A stretch of DNA of 36,785 nt from an uncultured Flavobacteriaceae bacterium (lineage in GTDB: Bacteria > Bacteroidota > Bacteroidia > Flavobacteriales > Flavobacteriaceae): the NCBI GenBank assembly GCA_937944485.1, contig CALDYU010000031.1, forward strand, positions 1 to 36,785. Direction: 5' to 3'. A program made the translations under genes and the position numbers. Below are positions 7,265 to 16,499 of the stretch, in pieces (the first letter of the stretch is position 1; each line of letters opens with the position of its first letter). The notes beneath the pieces were generated by a model, which did no database searches, was not told where the DNA came from, and saw nothing but the letters and a program-made list of their open reading frames with translations.

Positions 7265-7265
7265 G

Positions 7266-8111
7266 CTAATAATCCCCTAAAGTTTCCACATTCTGACTTA
7301 ATGCATTTTCTAGTTGCTCATCGTTTGGTGCCTTGCCATGCCAAGCATGAGTATGCATCATAAAATCTACACCATTCCCCATCATGGTATATAAAAGTAT
7401 GCAAACTGGTTTTCCTTGACCCGTTCTACTTTTAGCATCTTCCAATCCTTGAATTACAGCTGCTAGATCATTACCTTCCTTAATTTCAAGAACATCCCAT
7501 CCGAAAGCTTCAAATTTTAGTTTGAGATCTCCCATCGGTAAAACATCATCTGTAGCCCCATCAATTTGCTTTCCGTTTAAATCTATAGTAGCAATAATAT
7601 TATCTACTTTCTTGCCGGCAGCGTACATGATCGCTTCCCAATTCTGACCTTCTTGTAACTCCCCATCACCATGTAGGCTATAAATCAGTGTATCGTCATT
7701 ATTCAATTTTTTCGCTTGGGCAGCCCCTAATGCTACCGACATGCCTTGGCCTAATGAACCTGAAGCAATTCGAATACCCGGAAGTCCTTCATGCGTAGTA
7801 GGGTGTCCTTGTAAGCGTGAATCAATCAAACGAAAAGTGTTTAATTCTGCTACAGGAAAATACCCCTTTCGAGCCAAAACACTGTAATAAACTGGAGAAA
7901 TATGTCCGTTAGATAAAAAGAAGAGGTCTTCATTTTTTCCATCCATATCAAAACCATCTTTCAAGGTCATGATTTCATGATACAGTGCTACGAAAAACTC
8001 AGTGCAACCGAGGGAACCCCCTGGGTGGCCTGAATTTACTTTATGAACCATGCGAAGAATGTCTCTTCGAGTTTGCGTAACAAAATCTTGTAATTTTTCT
8101 ATTTCAGGCAT
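7266..8111 (-). CDS. Transketolase, N-terminal (thiamine diphosphate-binding) subunit
   Basis: 281 residues forming the diphosphate-binding half of transketolase. The ThDP/metal motif starts at GDG (148-150, in LHGDGELQEGQNWE) with Asn157 and ends near IDLNG (180-184). SGHPGGSLG (27-35) and the substrate-contacting HEGLPGIRIASGSLGQG stretch (107-123) are typical. It probably heads a two-gene operon with the C-terminal subunit gene downstream. Start 8111 is set by the family's N-terminus and by a promoter 26 bases upstream. The two polypeptides are separate by design, not by mutation: each has its own start and normal ends. Confidence 0.94.
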   Translation of the reverse strand: MPEIEKLQDFVTQTRRDILRMVHKVNSGHPGGSLGCTEFFVALYHEIMTLKDGFDMDGKNEDLFFLSNGHISPVYYSVLARKGYFPVAELNTFRLIDSRLQGHPTTHEGLPGIRIASGSLGQGMSVALGAAQAKKLNNDDTLIYSLHGDGELQEGQNWEAIMYAAGKKVDNIIATIDLNGKQIDGATDDVLPMGDLKLKFEAFGWDVLEIKEGNDLAAVIQGLEDAKSRTGQGKPVCILLYTMMGNGVDFMMHTHAWHGKAPNDEQLENALSQNVETLGDY

Positions 8112-8136
8112 ATTTGATGGACTATTTTTAACGCAC

Positions 8137-8167
8137 CAAAAGTAGTTGCAATCTTTTGGGAATACAA
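8137..8167 (-). promoter_or_regulatory. Promoter of the transketolase operon
   Basis: On the minus strand TTG (8167-8165), a 20-base spacer and TACTTTTG (8144-8137) match the Bacteroidota consensus. The predicted start lies about 20 bases before the N-subunit ATG. Confidence 0.65.
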
Positions 8168-8381
8168 GCAGTAGTTATTAGTTTTTATTAACGAATTGAA
8201 AGCTTTTTGTTGGAAATTAGGAATTGAAGAATAACGTGGTCATACCAAGGAAAAATTCAAGATATTTAGAATAAAATCGAACAATTCTCACAGTTAATAA
8301 TGGTGAATTTGATGGCATTTTCACAATTTCTTATTCGAGAACTTTATACAACTCTTAAGGATTTTTTGTAGCCTAGTTGTC

Positions 8382-8389
8382 TATCTTTG
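8382..8389 (+). promoter_or_regulatory. Probable -7 element of tgt
   Basis: TATCTTTG at 8382-8389 fits TAnnTTTG and lies 16 bases before the tgt ATG, leaving a very short leader. The nearest upstream TTG (8366-8368) is only 13 bases away, too close for a standard -33 box, so only the -7 half is supported. Confidence 0.4.
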
Positions 8390-8405
8390 CGGCTATTATA
8401 GAAGC

Positions 8406-9536
8406 ATGAAATTTACTTTAGAACATTCTGACCCCCAGAGTAGAGCGCGAGCCGCAACCATGAAGACCGATCATGGTACCATTGAAACGCCAATATTCAT
8501 GCCAGTAGGCACGGTAGCTTCTGTAAAAGGAGTACACCAAAGAGAATTGAAAGAAGAGATTAATCCTGATATAATTCTAGGAAATACCTATCATTTGTTT
8601 TTGAGGCCCAAAATTGAAATATTAAAAAAGGCTGGTGGCTTGCATAAGTTCATGGGCTGGGATCGTAACATTCTTACCGATAGTGGTGGGTATCAGGTAT
8701 ATTCCCTATCCGCGAATAGAAAGATTAAAGAGGAAGGGGTGAAGTTCAAATCGCATATTGATGGTTCAATGCACTGGTTTACTCCCGAAAATGTAATGGA
8801 AATACAGCGCGTTATAGGGGCTGATATTATTATGGCTTTTGATGAATGTACGCCATACCCTTGTGATTATAACTATGCCAAACGCTCTATGCATATGACG
8901 CATCGTTGGTTAGATCGGTGTATAGCTCATCTAGCTAAAACACCTTTTGAATATGATTATGAACAAACGTTTTTTCCAATAGTACAAGGTTCAACATATA
9001 AAGACTTGCGGAAACAATCTGCGGAGTATATTGCCAATGCTGGTGCGGAAGGCAATGCGATAGGAGGCTTGTCGGTAGGTGAACCGGCAGAAGAAATGTA
9101 TGCGATGACCGAAGTGGTTACCGAAATACTACCTAAAGACAAACCCAGGTATTTAATGGGTGTAGGTACTCCGATAAATATTTTAGAAAATATTGCTCTA
9201 GGTATTGATATGTTCGATTGTGTGATGCCCACTAGAAACGCTAGAAACGGAATGCTTTTTACAGCCCACGGAACTATTAATATTAAGAACAAAAAATGGG
9301 AAGATGATTTTTCACCAATCGATGAAATGGGAATGACATTCGTTGATCTTGAATATTCGAAAGCCTATTTAAGACACCTATTTGCAGCTAACGAATATTT
9401 AGGAAAGCAAATCGCCACGATACATAATCTAGGCTTTTATTTATGGTTGACCCGTGAAGCTAGAAAGCATATTTTGGCAGGAGATTTTGTAAACTGGAAA
9501 GACAAAATGGTAAAACAAATGGATAAACGACTTTAA
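8406..9536 (+). CDS. tgt: tRNA-guanine(34) transglycosylase (queuine tRNA-ribosyltransferase), zinc-site cysteines absent
   Basis: 376-residue TIM-barrel enzyme that replaces guanine at the wobble position of GUN-anticodon tRNAs (Asp, Asn, His, Tyr) with the queuosine precursor preQ1. Catalytic Asp92 lies in TDSGGYQVYSL and nucleophile Asp271 in FDCVMPTRNARNG; the GGLSVGEP substrate loop is at 220-227. The family zinc site is normally CxCxxC plus His. Here the aligned segment (residues 306-317, just before YSKAYLRHL) has Gly309, Thr311 and Asp314 in place of the three cysteines, while the His is kept (His340 in TIHNLGFY). Otherwise length and ends are normal. The stop is followed after one base by the GTG of the LptF/G-type gene, so the two are cotranscribed. 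Confidence 0.95.
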   Translation: MKFTLEHSDPQSRARAATMKTDHGTIETPIFMPVGTVASVKGVHQRELKEEINPDIILGNTYHLFLRPKIEILKKAGGLHKFMGWDRNILTDSGGYQVYSLSANRKIKEEGVKFKSHIDGSMHWFTPENVMEIQRVIGADIIMAFDECTPYPCDYNYAKRSMHMTHRWLDRCIAHLAKTPFEYDYEQTFFPIVQGSTYKDLRKQSAEYIANAGAEGNAIGGLSVGEPAEEMYAMTEVVTEILPKDKPRYLMGVGTPINILENIALGIDMFDCVMPTRNARNGMLFTAHGTINIKNKKWEDDFSPIDEMGMTFVDLEYSKAYLRHLFAANEYLGKQIATIHNLGFYLWLTREARKHILAGDFVNWKDKMVKQMDKRL

Positions 9537-9537
9537 A

Positions 9538-10617
9538 GTGACCATTTTAGATAAATACATACTCAAGCGATATCTGCTTACATTCATTGTAATGTTACTT
9601 TTGTTTATCCCAATTGGGATTATGGCTCATCTTGCAGAACAGATTGGTAAAATTCAAGACAATGATGTTCCGCTAAATGAAGTGCTAATCTACTTGGGCA
9701 ATTTCAGTATTTATATCGGCAATTTCTTATTCCCCATATTTCTATTTCTCTCCGTTATTTTCTTTACCTCAAAATTGGCTAGTAATACGGAGATTGTGGC
9801 AATGTTGAGCTCGGGAATATCATTCAATCGATTTCTTAGACCCTATATGATTGGCGCTTCAATTGTGGCGCTTTTTATGTTGTTAATGGGCATGTTTGTA
9901 GTGCCTTCTGCTAGTAAAGGCTTTAACGAATTCAAATTCAAATACCTTAAGAAAGGAAAGAAAAATTTGGTTACAAGTAATATTTATAACCAGTTGAACG
10001 AAACTGATTTTATCTACGTAAGCAGTTTTAACCCAGCAAGAAAAAACGGATCTAATTTTACTTTTGAGAGATTCAAAGAGGGTAATGTGTTAGATTTTAA
10101 AATTTCGGCATCGAGTATTCGGTGGATTGATAAAGACAGTCTATATCGACTTACATCGTATCGCAAGAGACAAATTAAGGGTGACACAGCATTAGTACAT
10201 ACCAAACGAAGATTAGATACTTTATTCGCCTTTAATATTAATGATCTGACTTTGGTATCATATGTTGCTGAAACGAAAAATCTTATAGAACTAAATACCT
10301 TTATAGAAGATCAACGTCGAAAAGGCGCCTCAAATATCAATACCTACCTTTTAGTAAAATATAAGCGGTGGGCCTTACCTATTAGCGTGTTTATTTTAAC
10401 AATTATTGCAGTCGGTGTATCGGCCATAAAGCGAAGAGGAGGAATGGGTTTAAATCTGGCCTTTGGTATTGTTGTGGCTTTCGTATTTATTTTCTTTGAT
10501 AGAATTTTTAGCACTTTGGCAGAACAGGCTGGGCTTGAACCTTTAATAGCCATACTAGTTCCTAATCTATTCTTTGGTGCCATGGCCGTATATTTATTGC
10601 AGAAAGCAAAAAGATAG
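9538..10617 (+). CDS. LptF/LptG (YjgP/YjgQ) family permease
   Basis: 359-residue membrane component of the lipopolysaccharide export transporter. With the LptB ATPase it extracts LPS from the inner membrane and pushes it up the LptC-A bridge. Six membrane helices are visible: three at the N-terminus (about 12-32, 52-78, 97-118) and three at the C-terminus (about 273-294, 300-320, 330-352). A soluble periplasmic jellyroll-like part of about 150 residues lies between them (from SKGFNEFKF on). The start is GTG at 9538, one base after the tgt stop; LDKYILKRYL is the canonical beginning of the family. Whether it corresponds to LptF or LptG cannot be told. Overlapping spacing with tgt and the EamA gene (21 bases) indicates one operon. 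Confidence 0.92.
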   Translation: MTILDKYILKRYLLTFIVMLLLFIPIGIMAHLAEQIGKIQDNDVPLNEVLIYLGNFSIYIGNFLFPIFLFLSVIFFTSKLASNTEIVAMLSSGISFNRFLRPYMIGASIVALFMLLMGMFVVPSASKGFNEFKFKYLKKGKKNLVTSNIYNQLNETDFIYVSSFNPARKNGSNFTFERFKEGNVLDFKISASSIRWIDKDSLYRLTSYRKRQIKGDTALVHTKRRLDTLFAFNINDLTLVSYVAETKNLIELNTFIEDQRRKGASNINTYLLVKYKRWALPISVFILTIIAVGVSAIKRRGGMGLNLAFGIVVAFVFIFFDRIFSTLAEQAGLEPLIAILVPNLFFGAMAVYLLQKAKR

Positions 10618-10638
10618 TCTTCCGACAACAGCATCATT

Positions 10639-11532
10639 ATGCAATCAAAATTAAAAAACTACTTACAGCTACATTTAATTGTATTTATTTGGGGCTTTAC
10701 AGCAGTATTAGGGAAGTTAATATCTATTGATGCGCTACCCTTGGTATGGTATCGAATGAGTATTGCTGCTCTATTGATTTCACTGTTTATTGCTATTAAG
10801 AAGCATTCATTTAGAGTTACACCAATGACTTTTCTTATAATGACTATTGGCGGTGCCGCTTTGGCCTTGCATTGGACGACCTTTTTTTTAGCCATAAAAG
10901 TATCAAACGTATCTATTGCTTTGGCAACGATGTCAACAGGGGCTTTTTTTACAGCCATAATAGAACCAATTTGGTACAAACGCAAATTGATCTGGTATGA
11001 ATTACTCTTTGGTGTCATTGTGATACTTGGTTTAATTTTAATTTTTAAGGTAGAAACCCAATATGCAACGGGAATGCTGTATGCCTTACTTTCTGCCTTA
11101 ATGGGCGTTATTTTCACTTTAATCAACGGAAAGCTAGTACACCAGGAAAAGCCCAGCCTTATTTCTTTTTATGAACTTTCGATAGGTGCGCTGATAATTA
11201 CTTTTTTTTTAATATCTCAAGGTGCTTTTACCCAAGAGTTCTTTCAATTGAGCAATAGTGATTGGTGGTATATTTTGATTTTGGCTTCCGTATGTACCGC
11301 TTATGCCTTTATTGGTGGAGTACAAGTAATGAAGTACATCAGCCCATATACCGTCATACTCACTGTAAATCTTGAACCTGTTTATGGTATCATTTTAGCC
11401 TTTCTTATTTTAGGAGATAGCGAACGAATGAATCCGATGTTCTATGTAGGTGCATTAATCATTATTTGCACAGTCATCGCCAATGGTGTTCTTAAAAATA
11501 AAGGGAAGTTGAAGAAATCAAGTATGGAATGA
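10639..11532 (+). CDS. EamA / drug-metabolite transporter family permease
   Basis: 297 residues with about ten hydrophobic segments in two homologous halves of five (EamA domains about 8-138 and 150-287). Typical features are FIWGFTAVLGKLIS in the first helix, PLVWYRMSIAALL in the second, LHWTTFFLAIKVSNVSIA in the third to fourth, and NLEPVYGIILAFLILGD near 248-264. Members export or import small metabolites such as amino acids; the substrate here is unknown. It lies 21 bases after the LptF/G gene, so it is probably the third gene of the tgt operon. The C-terminal tail is lysine-rich and cytoplasmic. Confidence 0.9.
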   Translation: MQSKLKNYLQLHLIVFIWGFTAVLGKLISIDALPLVWYRMSIAALLISLFIAIKKHSFRVTPMTFLIMTIGGAALALHWTTFFLAIKVSNVSIALATMSTGAFFTAIIEPIWYKRKLIWYELLFGVIVILGLILIFKVETQYATGMLYALLSALMGVIFTLINGKLVHQEKPSLISFYELSIGALIITFFLISQGAFTQEFFQLSNSDWWYILILASVCTAYAFIGGVQVMKYISPYTVILTVNLEPVYGIILAFLILGDSERMNPMFYVGALIIICTVIANGVLKNKGKLKKSSME

Positions 11533-11543
11533 TTGTAACTTGT

Positions 11544-11551
11544 TATATTTG
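11544..11551 (+). promoter_or_regulatory. Probable -7 element of accA
   Basis: TATATTTG at 11544-11551 sits 34 bases before the accA ATG in the short gap after the EamA gene. No TTG lies at the right distance upstream, so the site is tentative. Confidence 0.35.
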
Positions 11552-11585
11552 TACGTTAAACTAACATACCAAAACCTACCCTCGA

Positions 11586-12539
11586 ATGGAATATTTAGAT
11601 TTTGAACTCCCTATTAAAGAATTGGAAGAGCAGCTCGATAAATGTATGATTATTGGGGAGGAGAGCGATGTAGATGTTACTGAAACCTGTAAGCAGATTG
11701 AAAAGAAACTTACGGAAACTAGAAAAGACATCTATAAAAATTTGACTGCTTGGCAACGTGTGCAATTATCTAGGCACCCTAATAGGCCTTATACTCTCGA
11801 TTATATTAATGCCTTATGCGGTGATACCTTTTTAGAAATGCATGGCGATCGCAATGTAAAAGATGACAAGGCCATGATCGGTGGTTTAGGTAAAATTGGT
11901 GATCAAAGCTATATGTTTATTGGGCAGCAAAAAGGCTATAATACTAAAACAAGACAGTATCGCAATTTCGGAATGGCAAACCCTGAAGGCTATAGAAAGG
12001 CCTTGCGCTTAATGAAATCGGCAGAAAAGTTTGGTATACCTGTCATTTGTTTTATTGATACCCCGGGTGCGTACCCAGGTATTGAGGCAGAAGAACGGGG
12101 ACAAGGAGAGGCTATCGCGAGAAATATATTAGAAATGACACGTTTAAAAGTACCTATTATATGTGTTATTATTGGTGAAGGTGCGTCTGGTGGAGCATTA
12201 GGTATTGGTGTAGGTGATCGGGTATTAATGTTAGAAAATACCTGGTATTCGGTTATTTCTCCAGAATCATGTTCTTCGATTTTGTGGCGCAGTTGGGAGT
12301 ACAAAGAATTGGCAGCCGATGCCCTAAAGCTTACAGCTACTGATATGAAAAAACTGAAATTAATCGACGAAATTGTGCGTGAACCAGAAGGTGGTGCACA
12401 TAGTAATCGTGATAAAACTTTTCAAATTGTAAAGAATAAAATCAATGCCCATTTTGCAGCTTTAGAAAAGTTATCCCCAAAAGAACTTGTAAATCAGCGT
12501 ATGGAAAAATATGGAGCTATGGGCGTCTTTAATGGCTAG
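11586..12539 (+). CDS. accA: Acetyl-CoA carboxylase carboxyltransferase, alpha subunit
   Basis: 317 residues. AccA and AccD form the carboxyltransferase that moves CO2 from biotin to acetyl-CoA, giving malonyl-CoA for fatty acid synthesis. An N-terminal helical segment (residues 1-60) leads into the crotonase-like fold. Family motifs are visible: FLEMHGDR near 82-89, [16 protein letters not shown] near 129-144, [20 protein letters not shown] near 157-176, and the oxyanion-hole glycines of [16 protein letters not shown] near 198-213, then [13 protein letters not shown] near 223-235. Length matches the E. coli protein (319). It is transcribed on its own or with the operon before it; the 53-base gap contains a candidate promoter. 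Confidence 0.97.
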   Translation: MEYLDFELPIKELEEQLDKCMIIGEESDVDVTETCKQIEKKLTETRKDIYKNLTAWQRVQLSRHPNRPYTLDYINALCGDTFLEMHGDRNVKDDKAMIGGLGKIGDQSYMFIGQQKGYNTKTRQYRNFGMANPEGYRKALRLMKSAEKFGIPVICFIDTPGAYPGIEAEERGQGEAIARNILEMTRLKVPIICVIIGEGASGGALGIGVGDRVLMLENTWYSVISPESCSSILWRSWEYKELAADALKLTATDMKKLKLIDEIVREPEGGAHSNRDKTFQIVKNKINAHFAALEKLSPKELVNQRMEKYGAMGVFNG

Positions 12540-12695
12540 CACTAGTATTTTATACCATCTGGAAAAAGCTAAGAAATGAATTCTTGGTTTTTTTTTGTTA
12601 TCAACACAAATTTGTAACTTATAAACACCTAATTGTTTAAGACCTGTGAATATCCATAAGGTCAACTCTAAGGTTAATTCTATATTTTCGTTTCC

Positions 12696-14264
12696 ATGGA
12701 GAAGCCAAACCCCCTTGTTGGTCGTAAAATTGATAAATCAACCCTCATTAATTTAGAGAGAGGTAAAATTCCGCCGCAAGCTGTTGATTTAGAGGAGGTT
12801 GTGTTGGGAGCCATGATGATTGATAAGAAGGGTGTAGATGAGGTGATTGACATATTGCATCCTGATGTTTTTTATAAAGACGCCCATCGTTTTGTTTATG
12901 AAGCCATATTTAAATTGTTCGAAACTTCCGAACCAGTTGATTTATTAACCGTTTCGTCGCAATTGAAGAAAGATGGTAGGTTAGAAGCTGTTGGAGGTGA
13001 TTTTTATCTTATAAAACTAACGCAAAAGGTAGCCTCTTCAGCTCATATTGAATTTCATGCACGAATAATTCTTCAAAAATATATTCAACGAAGTTTGATT
13101 AAAATTTCAAACGAAATTATTGAGGATGCCTATGACGATGGCACTGATGTCTTTGATTTGCTTGATGCCGCAGAATCAAAATTATATGATGTAACTCAGG
13201 GTAATCTAAAACGTTCTGCAGAGACTGCCCAAAATTTGGTAATACAAGCTAAAAAACGTATTGAAGAAATTGCAAATAAAGAAGGTCTTAGTGGTATTCC
13301 TTCTGGTTTTGATAAGTTAGATAAGTTAACTTCTGGTTGGCAACCGAGTGATTTAATTATTGTGGCGGCGCGACCTGGTATGGGTAAAACGGCATTGACT
13401 TTGTCTATGGCACGTAATATGGCTGTAAACTCAAACATTCCAGTTGCTTTCTTTTCTTGTGAAATGTCATCCGTGCAATTGATTACGCGATTAATTTCAT
13501 CTGAAACTGGTTTGTCTTCGGAAAAGCTTAGAACTGGTAAGTTAGAAAAGCACGAGTGGGAACAGTTGAATGTAAAGGTAAAGGCCTTAGAAAAGGCACC
13601 ACTATTTATTGATGATACGCCCTCCCTGTCTATTTTCGATTTGAGAGCTAAAGCAAGACGTTTGGCGTCGCAACATGGTATTAAGCTTATAATCATCGAT
13701 TACTTGCAATTGATGACCGCTGGTGGAACTACTAAAGGTGGAAATCGTGAGCAAGAAATCTCTACCATTTCTAGAAATTTAAAGGCACTCGCAAAAGAAT
13801 TGAATGTGCCCGTAATTGCACTATCGCAATTATCAAGGGCTGTAGAAACCAGAGGGGGGAGTAAAAGACCTATTCTTTCCGATTTGAGAGAATCAGGGGC
13901 GATTGAACAAGACGCCGATATTGTTTCTTTTATCTTCCGTCCAGAATATTATAAAATTGACGAATGGGATGATGAAGAACGTTCTCCTACCCAAGGGCAG
14001 GCCGAATTCATTGTGGCCAAGCATAGAAATGGCGGCTTAGAAAATATACGATTGAAGTTTATTGGTCAGCTTGGTAAGTTTGATAATTTAGATGATTTTG
14101 ATTCGCCCTTTGAATTTCAATCTAAAATGAATGATGGAGATGATAATCCATTTGGCACATCGAAACTACCTATCTCGCCAACAGGCCTACCTGATGCTAA
14201 TGAAGCTTTTGGCGGTACAATGACAGATGGAATGCCTGAGGATGATAATGACGTTCCCTTTTAA
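12696..14264 (+). CDS. dnaB: Replicative DNA helicase
   Basis: 522-residue hexameric 5'-3' helicase that unwinds DNA at the fork and recruits primase. The N-terminal collar domain (about 28-130) begins with PPQAVDLEEVVLGAM, followed by a linker (135-200) and the RecA-like C-terminal motor (about 200-470). Walker A ARPGMGKT is at 225-232 and Walker B LIIIDYLQLM at 331-340. The arginine-finger region lies in SDLRESGAIEQDADIV, with FIVAKHRNG further on. No intein interrupts the P-loop, a common intein site in dnaB. The acidic C-terminal tail, from about residue 475, is disordered-looking and rich in DGDDNPF-type segments, ending in DDNDVPF, reminiscent of SSB-type acidic tips; this is an observation only. 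Confidence 0.97.
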   Translation: MEKPNPLVGRKIDKSTLINLERGKIPPQAVDLEEVVLGAMMIDKKGVDEVIDILHPDVFYKDAHRFVYEAIFKLFETSEPVDLLTVSSQLKKDGRLEAVGGDFYLIKLTQKVASSAHIEFHARIILQKYIQRSLIKISNEIIEDAYDDGTDVFDLLDAAESKLYDVTQGNLKRSAETAQNLVIQAKKRIEEIANKEGLSGIPSGFDKLDKLTSGWQPSDLIIVAARPGMGKTALTLSMARNMAVNSNIPVAFFSCEMSSVQLITRLISSETGLSSEKLRTGKLEKHEWEQLNVKVKALEKAPLFIDDTPSLSIFDLRAKARRLASQHGIKLIIIDYLQLMTAGGTTKGGNREQEISTISRNLKALAKELNVPVIALSQLSRAVETRGGSKRPILSDLRESGAIEQDADIVSFIFRPEYYKIDEWDDEERSPTQGQAEFIVAKHRNGGLENIRLKFIGQLGKFDNLDDFDSPFEFQSKMNDGDDNPFGTSKLPISPTGLPDANEAFGGTMTDGMPEDDNDVPF

Positions 14265-14339
14265 AATACTTTAACGACTCTGAAAATACATCACTACTTT
14301 TTTTCGTTTACCTTTGAGTAAGCGATACACATTTATTCC

Positions 14340-15608
14340 ATGCGAAACAGTTTTTTCTCTTTTCTCTTTTCTCTTTTTACGCTTCAAGTTTTCGCTTCTT
14401 CCATTCTCATTCCTATGGATGCTGAAAGTCAAAAAAATCACTTAAAGGCTTACGGTATTACGTATTGGGTATTGGCAAAACAACAAAAAGCACAATGGCT
14501 ATTGAATTACCGAGGGGGTTCTTTTCTATTGCCCGATAGTGATAGTATTCGCAAAGAATGTCAAATACGGGGCGTTGATTTTGAAATTTTATCAGATGCC
14601 CAAACACAAGAAATATTAGCTGCTATTGCTAGTCCGTCTCGAAATCAAGAAGCTGTAATTTTAGAGAAAGCTCCTAAAATTGCCGTGTACTCTCCTAAAG
14701 GTAATCAACCTTGGGATGATGCCGTTACCATGGTATTAACCTATGCCGAAATTCCGTATGTTACGGTTTATGATGAAGAAGTTTTAGATGATAAATTGGC
14801 TTTGTACGATTGGTTGCATTTGCATCACGAAGATTTTTCAGGGCAATATGGAAAATTTTATGCAGCCTATAGGGCTGCCCCTTGGTACATAGAGCAGAAG
14901 GCAGAAGCAGAAGCATTGGCAACCAAGCTTGGGTTTAGTAAAGTTTCAGAAGAGAAAAGAGCAGTGGCGTTAAAGATTAGAAAATATGTAATAGGAGGAG
15001 GTTTCATGTTTGCCATGTGTTCTGCTACCGATAGTTTTGATATCGCTTTAGCTGCATCGGACGGTGTTGATATCTGCGAACCCATGTTTGATGGAGACCC
15101 TTCTGAAGCGAATTATCAGAATAAATTAAATTTTAATAAGACCTTTGCTTTTAGAAATTTTGTACTAGAACGTAGTCCATTAAAATATGAGTTTTCGTCC
15201 ATCGATATGACTGAAAGGCATGTGCGACAAGTGCCTAAAGAATCAGATTATTTTTCGTTAATGGATTTCTCTGCTAAATGGGATCCTGTACCTACGATGC
15301 TCTGCCAAAATCATACAGCCTTAGTAAAGGGTTTTATGGGGCAAACCACGGCTTTTGATAGAGCTTCGGTGAAACCAACAGTATTGGTTTTAGGCGAAAA
15401 TAAACTGAATGAAGAGGCACGATATATTCATGGTATTAAAGGAAAAGGTTTTTTTACTTTCTATGGGGGGCATGATCCTGAAGATTACCAGCACCGGGTA
15501 GGAGACCCTAAAACCGAATTAGAATTACATCCAACCTCCCCTGGCTATCGCCTAATATTGAATAATGTGTTGTTTCCCGCGGCGCAGAAAAAGAAGCAAA
15601 AGACTTAA
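14340..15608 (+). CDS. Secreted protein of unknown function, family often labelled asparagine synthetase B in Bacteroidota
   Basis: 422 residues with a signal peptide (hydrophobic FFSFLFSLFTLQVFASS, cleavage about residue 20), so it acts outside the cytoplasm. I recall that flavobacterial homologues are labelled asparagine synthetase B, but the sequence does not support this: the mature protein has no N-terminal catalytic Cys of a class II amidotransferase and no SGG.DS ATP pyrophosphatase loop. Residues about 115-260 look like a class I amidotransferase-like or ThuA-like fold. They include KIAVYSPKGNQPWDDAV, the strand YDWLHLHHEDFSG, and a nucleophile-elbow-like GGGFMFAMCSATDSFDIA with a conserved-looking Cys. 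Histidines are abundant (LHLHHED, YGGHDPEDYQHR). The GGHDPEDY segment near 373-380 may form a second active-site loop. A TACCTTTG box at 14309-14316 could be its -7 element. It ends exactly where the convergent HAD gene ends. Confidence 0.7.
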   Translation: MRNSFFSFLFSLFTLQVFASSILIPMDAESQKNHLKAYGITYWVLAKQQKAQWLLNYRGGSFLLPDSDSIRKECQIRGVDFEILSDAQTQEILAAIASPSRNQEAVILEKAPKIAVYSPKGNQPWDDAVTMVLTYAEIPYVTVYDEEVLDDKLALYDWLHLHHEDFSGQYGKFYAAYRAAPWYIEQKAEAEALATKLGFSKVSEEKRAVALKIRKYVIGGGFMFAMCSATDSFDIALAASDGVDICEPMFDGDPSEANYQNKLNFNKTFAFRNFVLERSPLKYEFSSIDMTERHVRQVPKESDYFSLMDFSAKWDPVPTMLCQNHTALVKGFMGQTTAFDRASVKPTVLVLGENKLNEEARYIHGIKGKGFFTFYGGHDPEDYQHRVGDPKTELELHPTSPGYRLILNNVLFPAAQKKKQKT

Positions 15609-16406
15609 TTACGCTTGTAATAATTTTTCTAATACGCGCTCAACACCAAAATCATTGTTACTTGCGGTTTCGTGGTTGGCAATTTTTTTTACATTGGCAT
15701 GTGCGTTAGCCATAGCAAAACTGTGCTCAGCTAGAGCTAACATTTCTAGGTCATTATTATAGTCGCCGAATACGAGAACCTCATGCTGCGATATATTAAA
15801 ACGACGCATAAGTGATTCTAAGGCGTATCCCTTATTGGCATTAATATGATTTAAGTCAACCCAATGTAGCCCTGAGACCTTCACTTTTACTTTATCCTCT
15901 AGCGATCGCATGGCAGGGTAGATATATTGCTCAGCATTAGTATTGTGGTATACCGCTATTTTTATTATTTCATCGGTGATAGATTCAAAATTTTCATGTA
16001 TTTCATAGCTGCTGTAATACTCTTTTAGTTGCTCTAAAAAAGGAACCGATTTACCATCAAAATAGGCCTTGTATTTACCGCATAGCATTGCATGAGCTCC
16101 AGTAATTTCATCTATTTTAGTTAATAAAGAGGCTGTAAGATCTTTAGAAAGTGGAGTCACTAGAATTTCTTTTTCTCTTTCTTTTACCAAAGCACCATTT
16201 TCAGCGATCACTAATATATCATCCTTAATAGGTGCTAACTTATGAATGATACTGGCATATTGTCTTCCGCTTGCTGCAACGAATAAGATATTTCGCTTTT
16301 GCAGTTCTTTAAATATTTCGAAAAAACGGGGGCTCACCTCATGGTTAGAATTCAATAATGTCCCATCCATATCGGATACCACCATTTTTATTTGCGACAA
16401 ATCCAT
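15609..16406 (-). CDS. Cof-type HAD-IIB phosphatase
   Basis: 265-residue haloacid dehalogenase superfamily hydrolase that removes phosphate from small sugar phosphates or nucleotides, cytoplasmic. Motif I is SDMDGTLLN with nucleophile Asp12 and acid/base Asp14, motif II the Ser of VAASGRQY near 46-48, and motif IV VFGDYNNDLEML near 211-222. The C2B-type cap lies between (about 85-190). A minus-strand TACCTTTG box at 16433-16426, about 20 bases before the ATG, fits a -7 element. The stop codon abuts the stop of the convergent upstream gene without a spacer, so any terminator must lie inside coding sequence. Substrate cannot be predicted. Confidence 0.92.
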   Translation of the reverse strand: MDLSQIKMVVSDMDGTLLNSNHEVSPRFFEIFKELQKRNILFVAASGRQYASIIHKLAPIKDDILVIAENGALVKEREKEILVTPLSKDLTASLLTKIDEITGAHAMLCGKYKAYFDGKSVPFLEQLKEYYSSYEIHENFESITDEIIKIAVYHNTNAEQYIYPAMRSLEDKVKVKVSGLHWVDLNHINANKGYALESLMRRFNISQHEVLVFGDYNNDLEMLALAEHSFAMANAHANVKKIANHETASNNDFGVERVLEKLLQA

Positions 16407-16499
16407 AGCTATAGGTTTTATATAACAAAGGTATTTCTAATAAAATTAATTATGGTGTAGCGAGATAAAGTTTTACATTTAAATCTCACTTCGCAACCA

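Noticed and set aside
6220..8111. Transketolase broken by a frameshift
   Set aside because: Each half has its own start, complete domain ends and a 92-base non-coding spacer; two-subunit transketolases are normal in Bacteroidota.
10659..11126. Antisense gene opposite the EamA transporter (155 codons), and a similar one opposite dnaB at 13196-13696
   Set aside because: Both are open frames mirrored from strong coding sequence of the other strand, with unnatural composition and no start context; the sense genes are beyond doubt.
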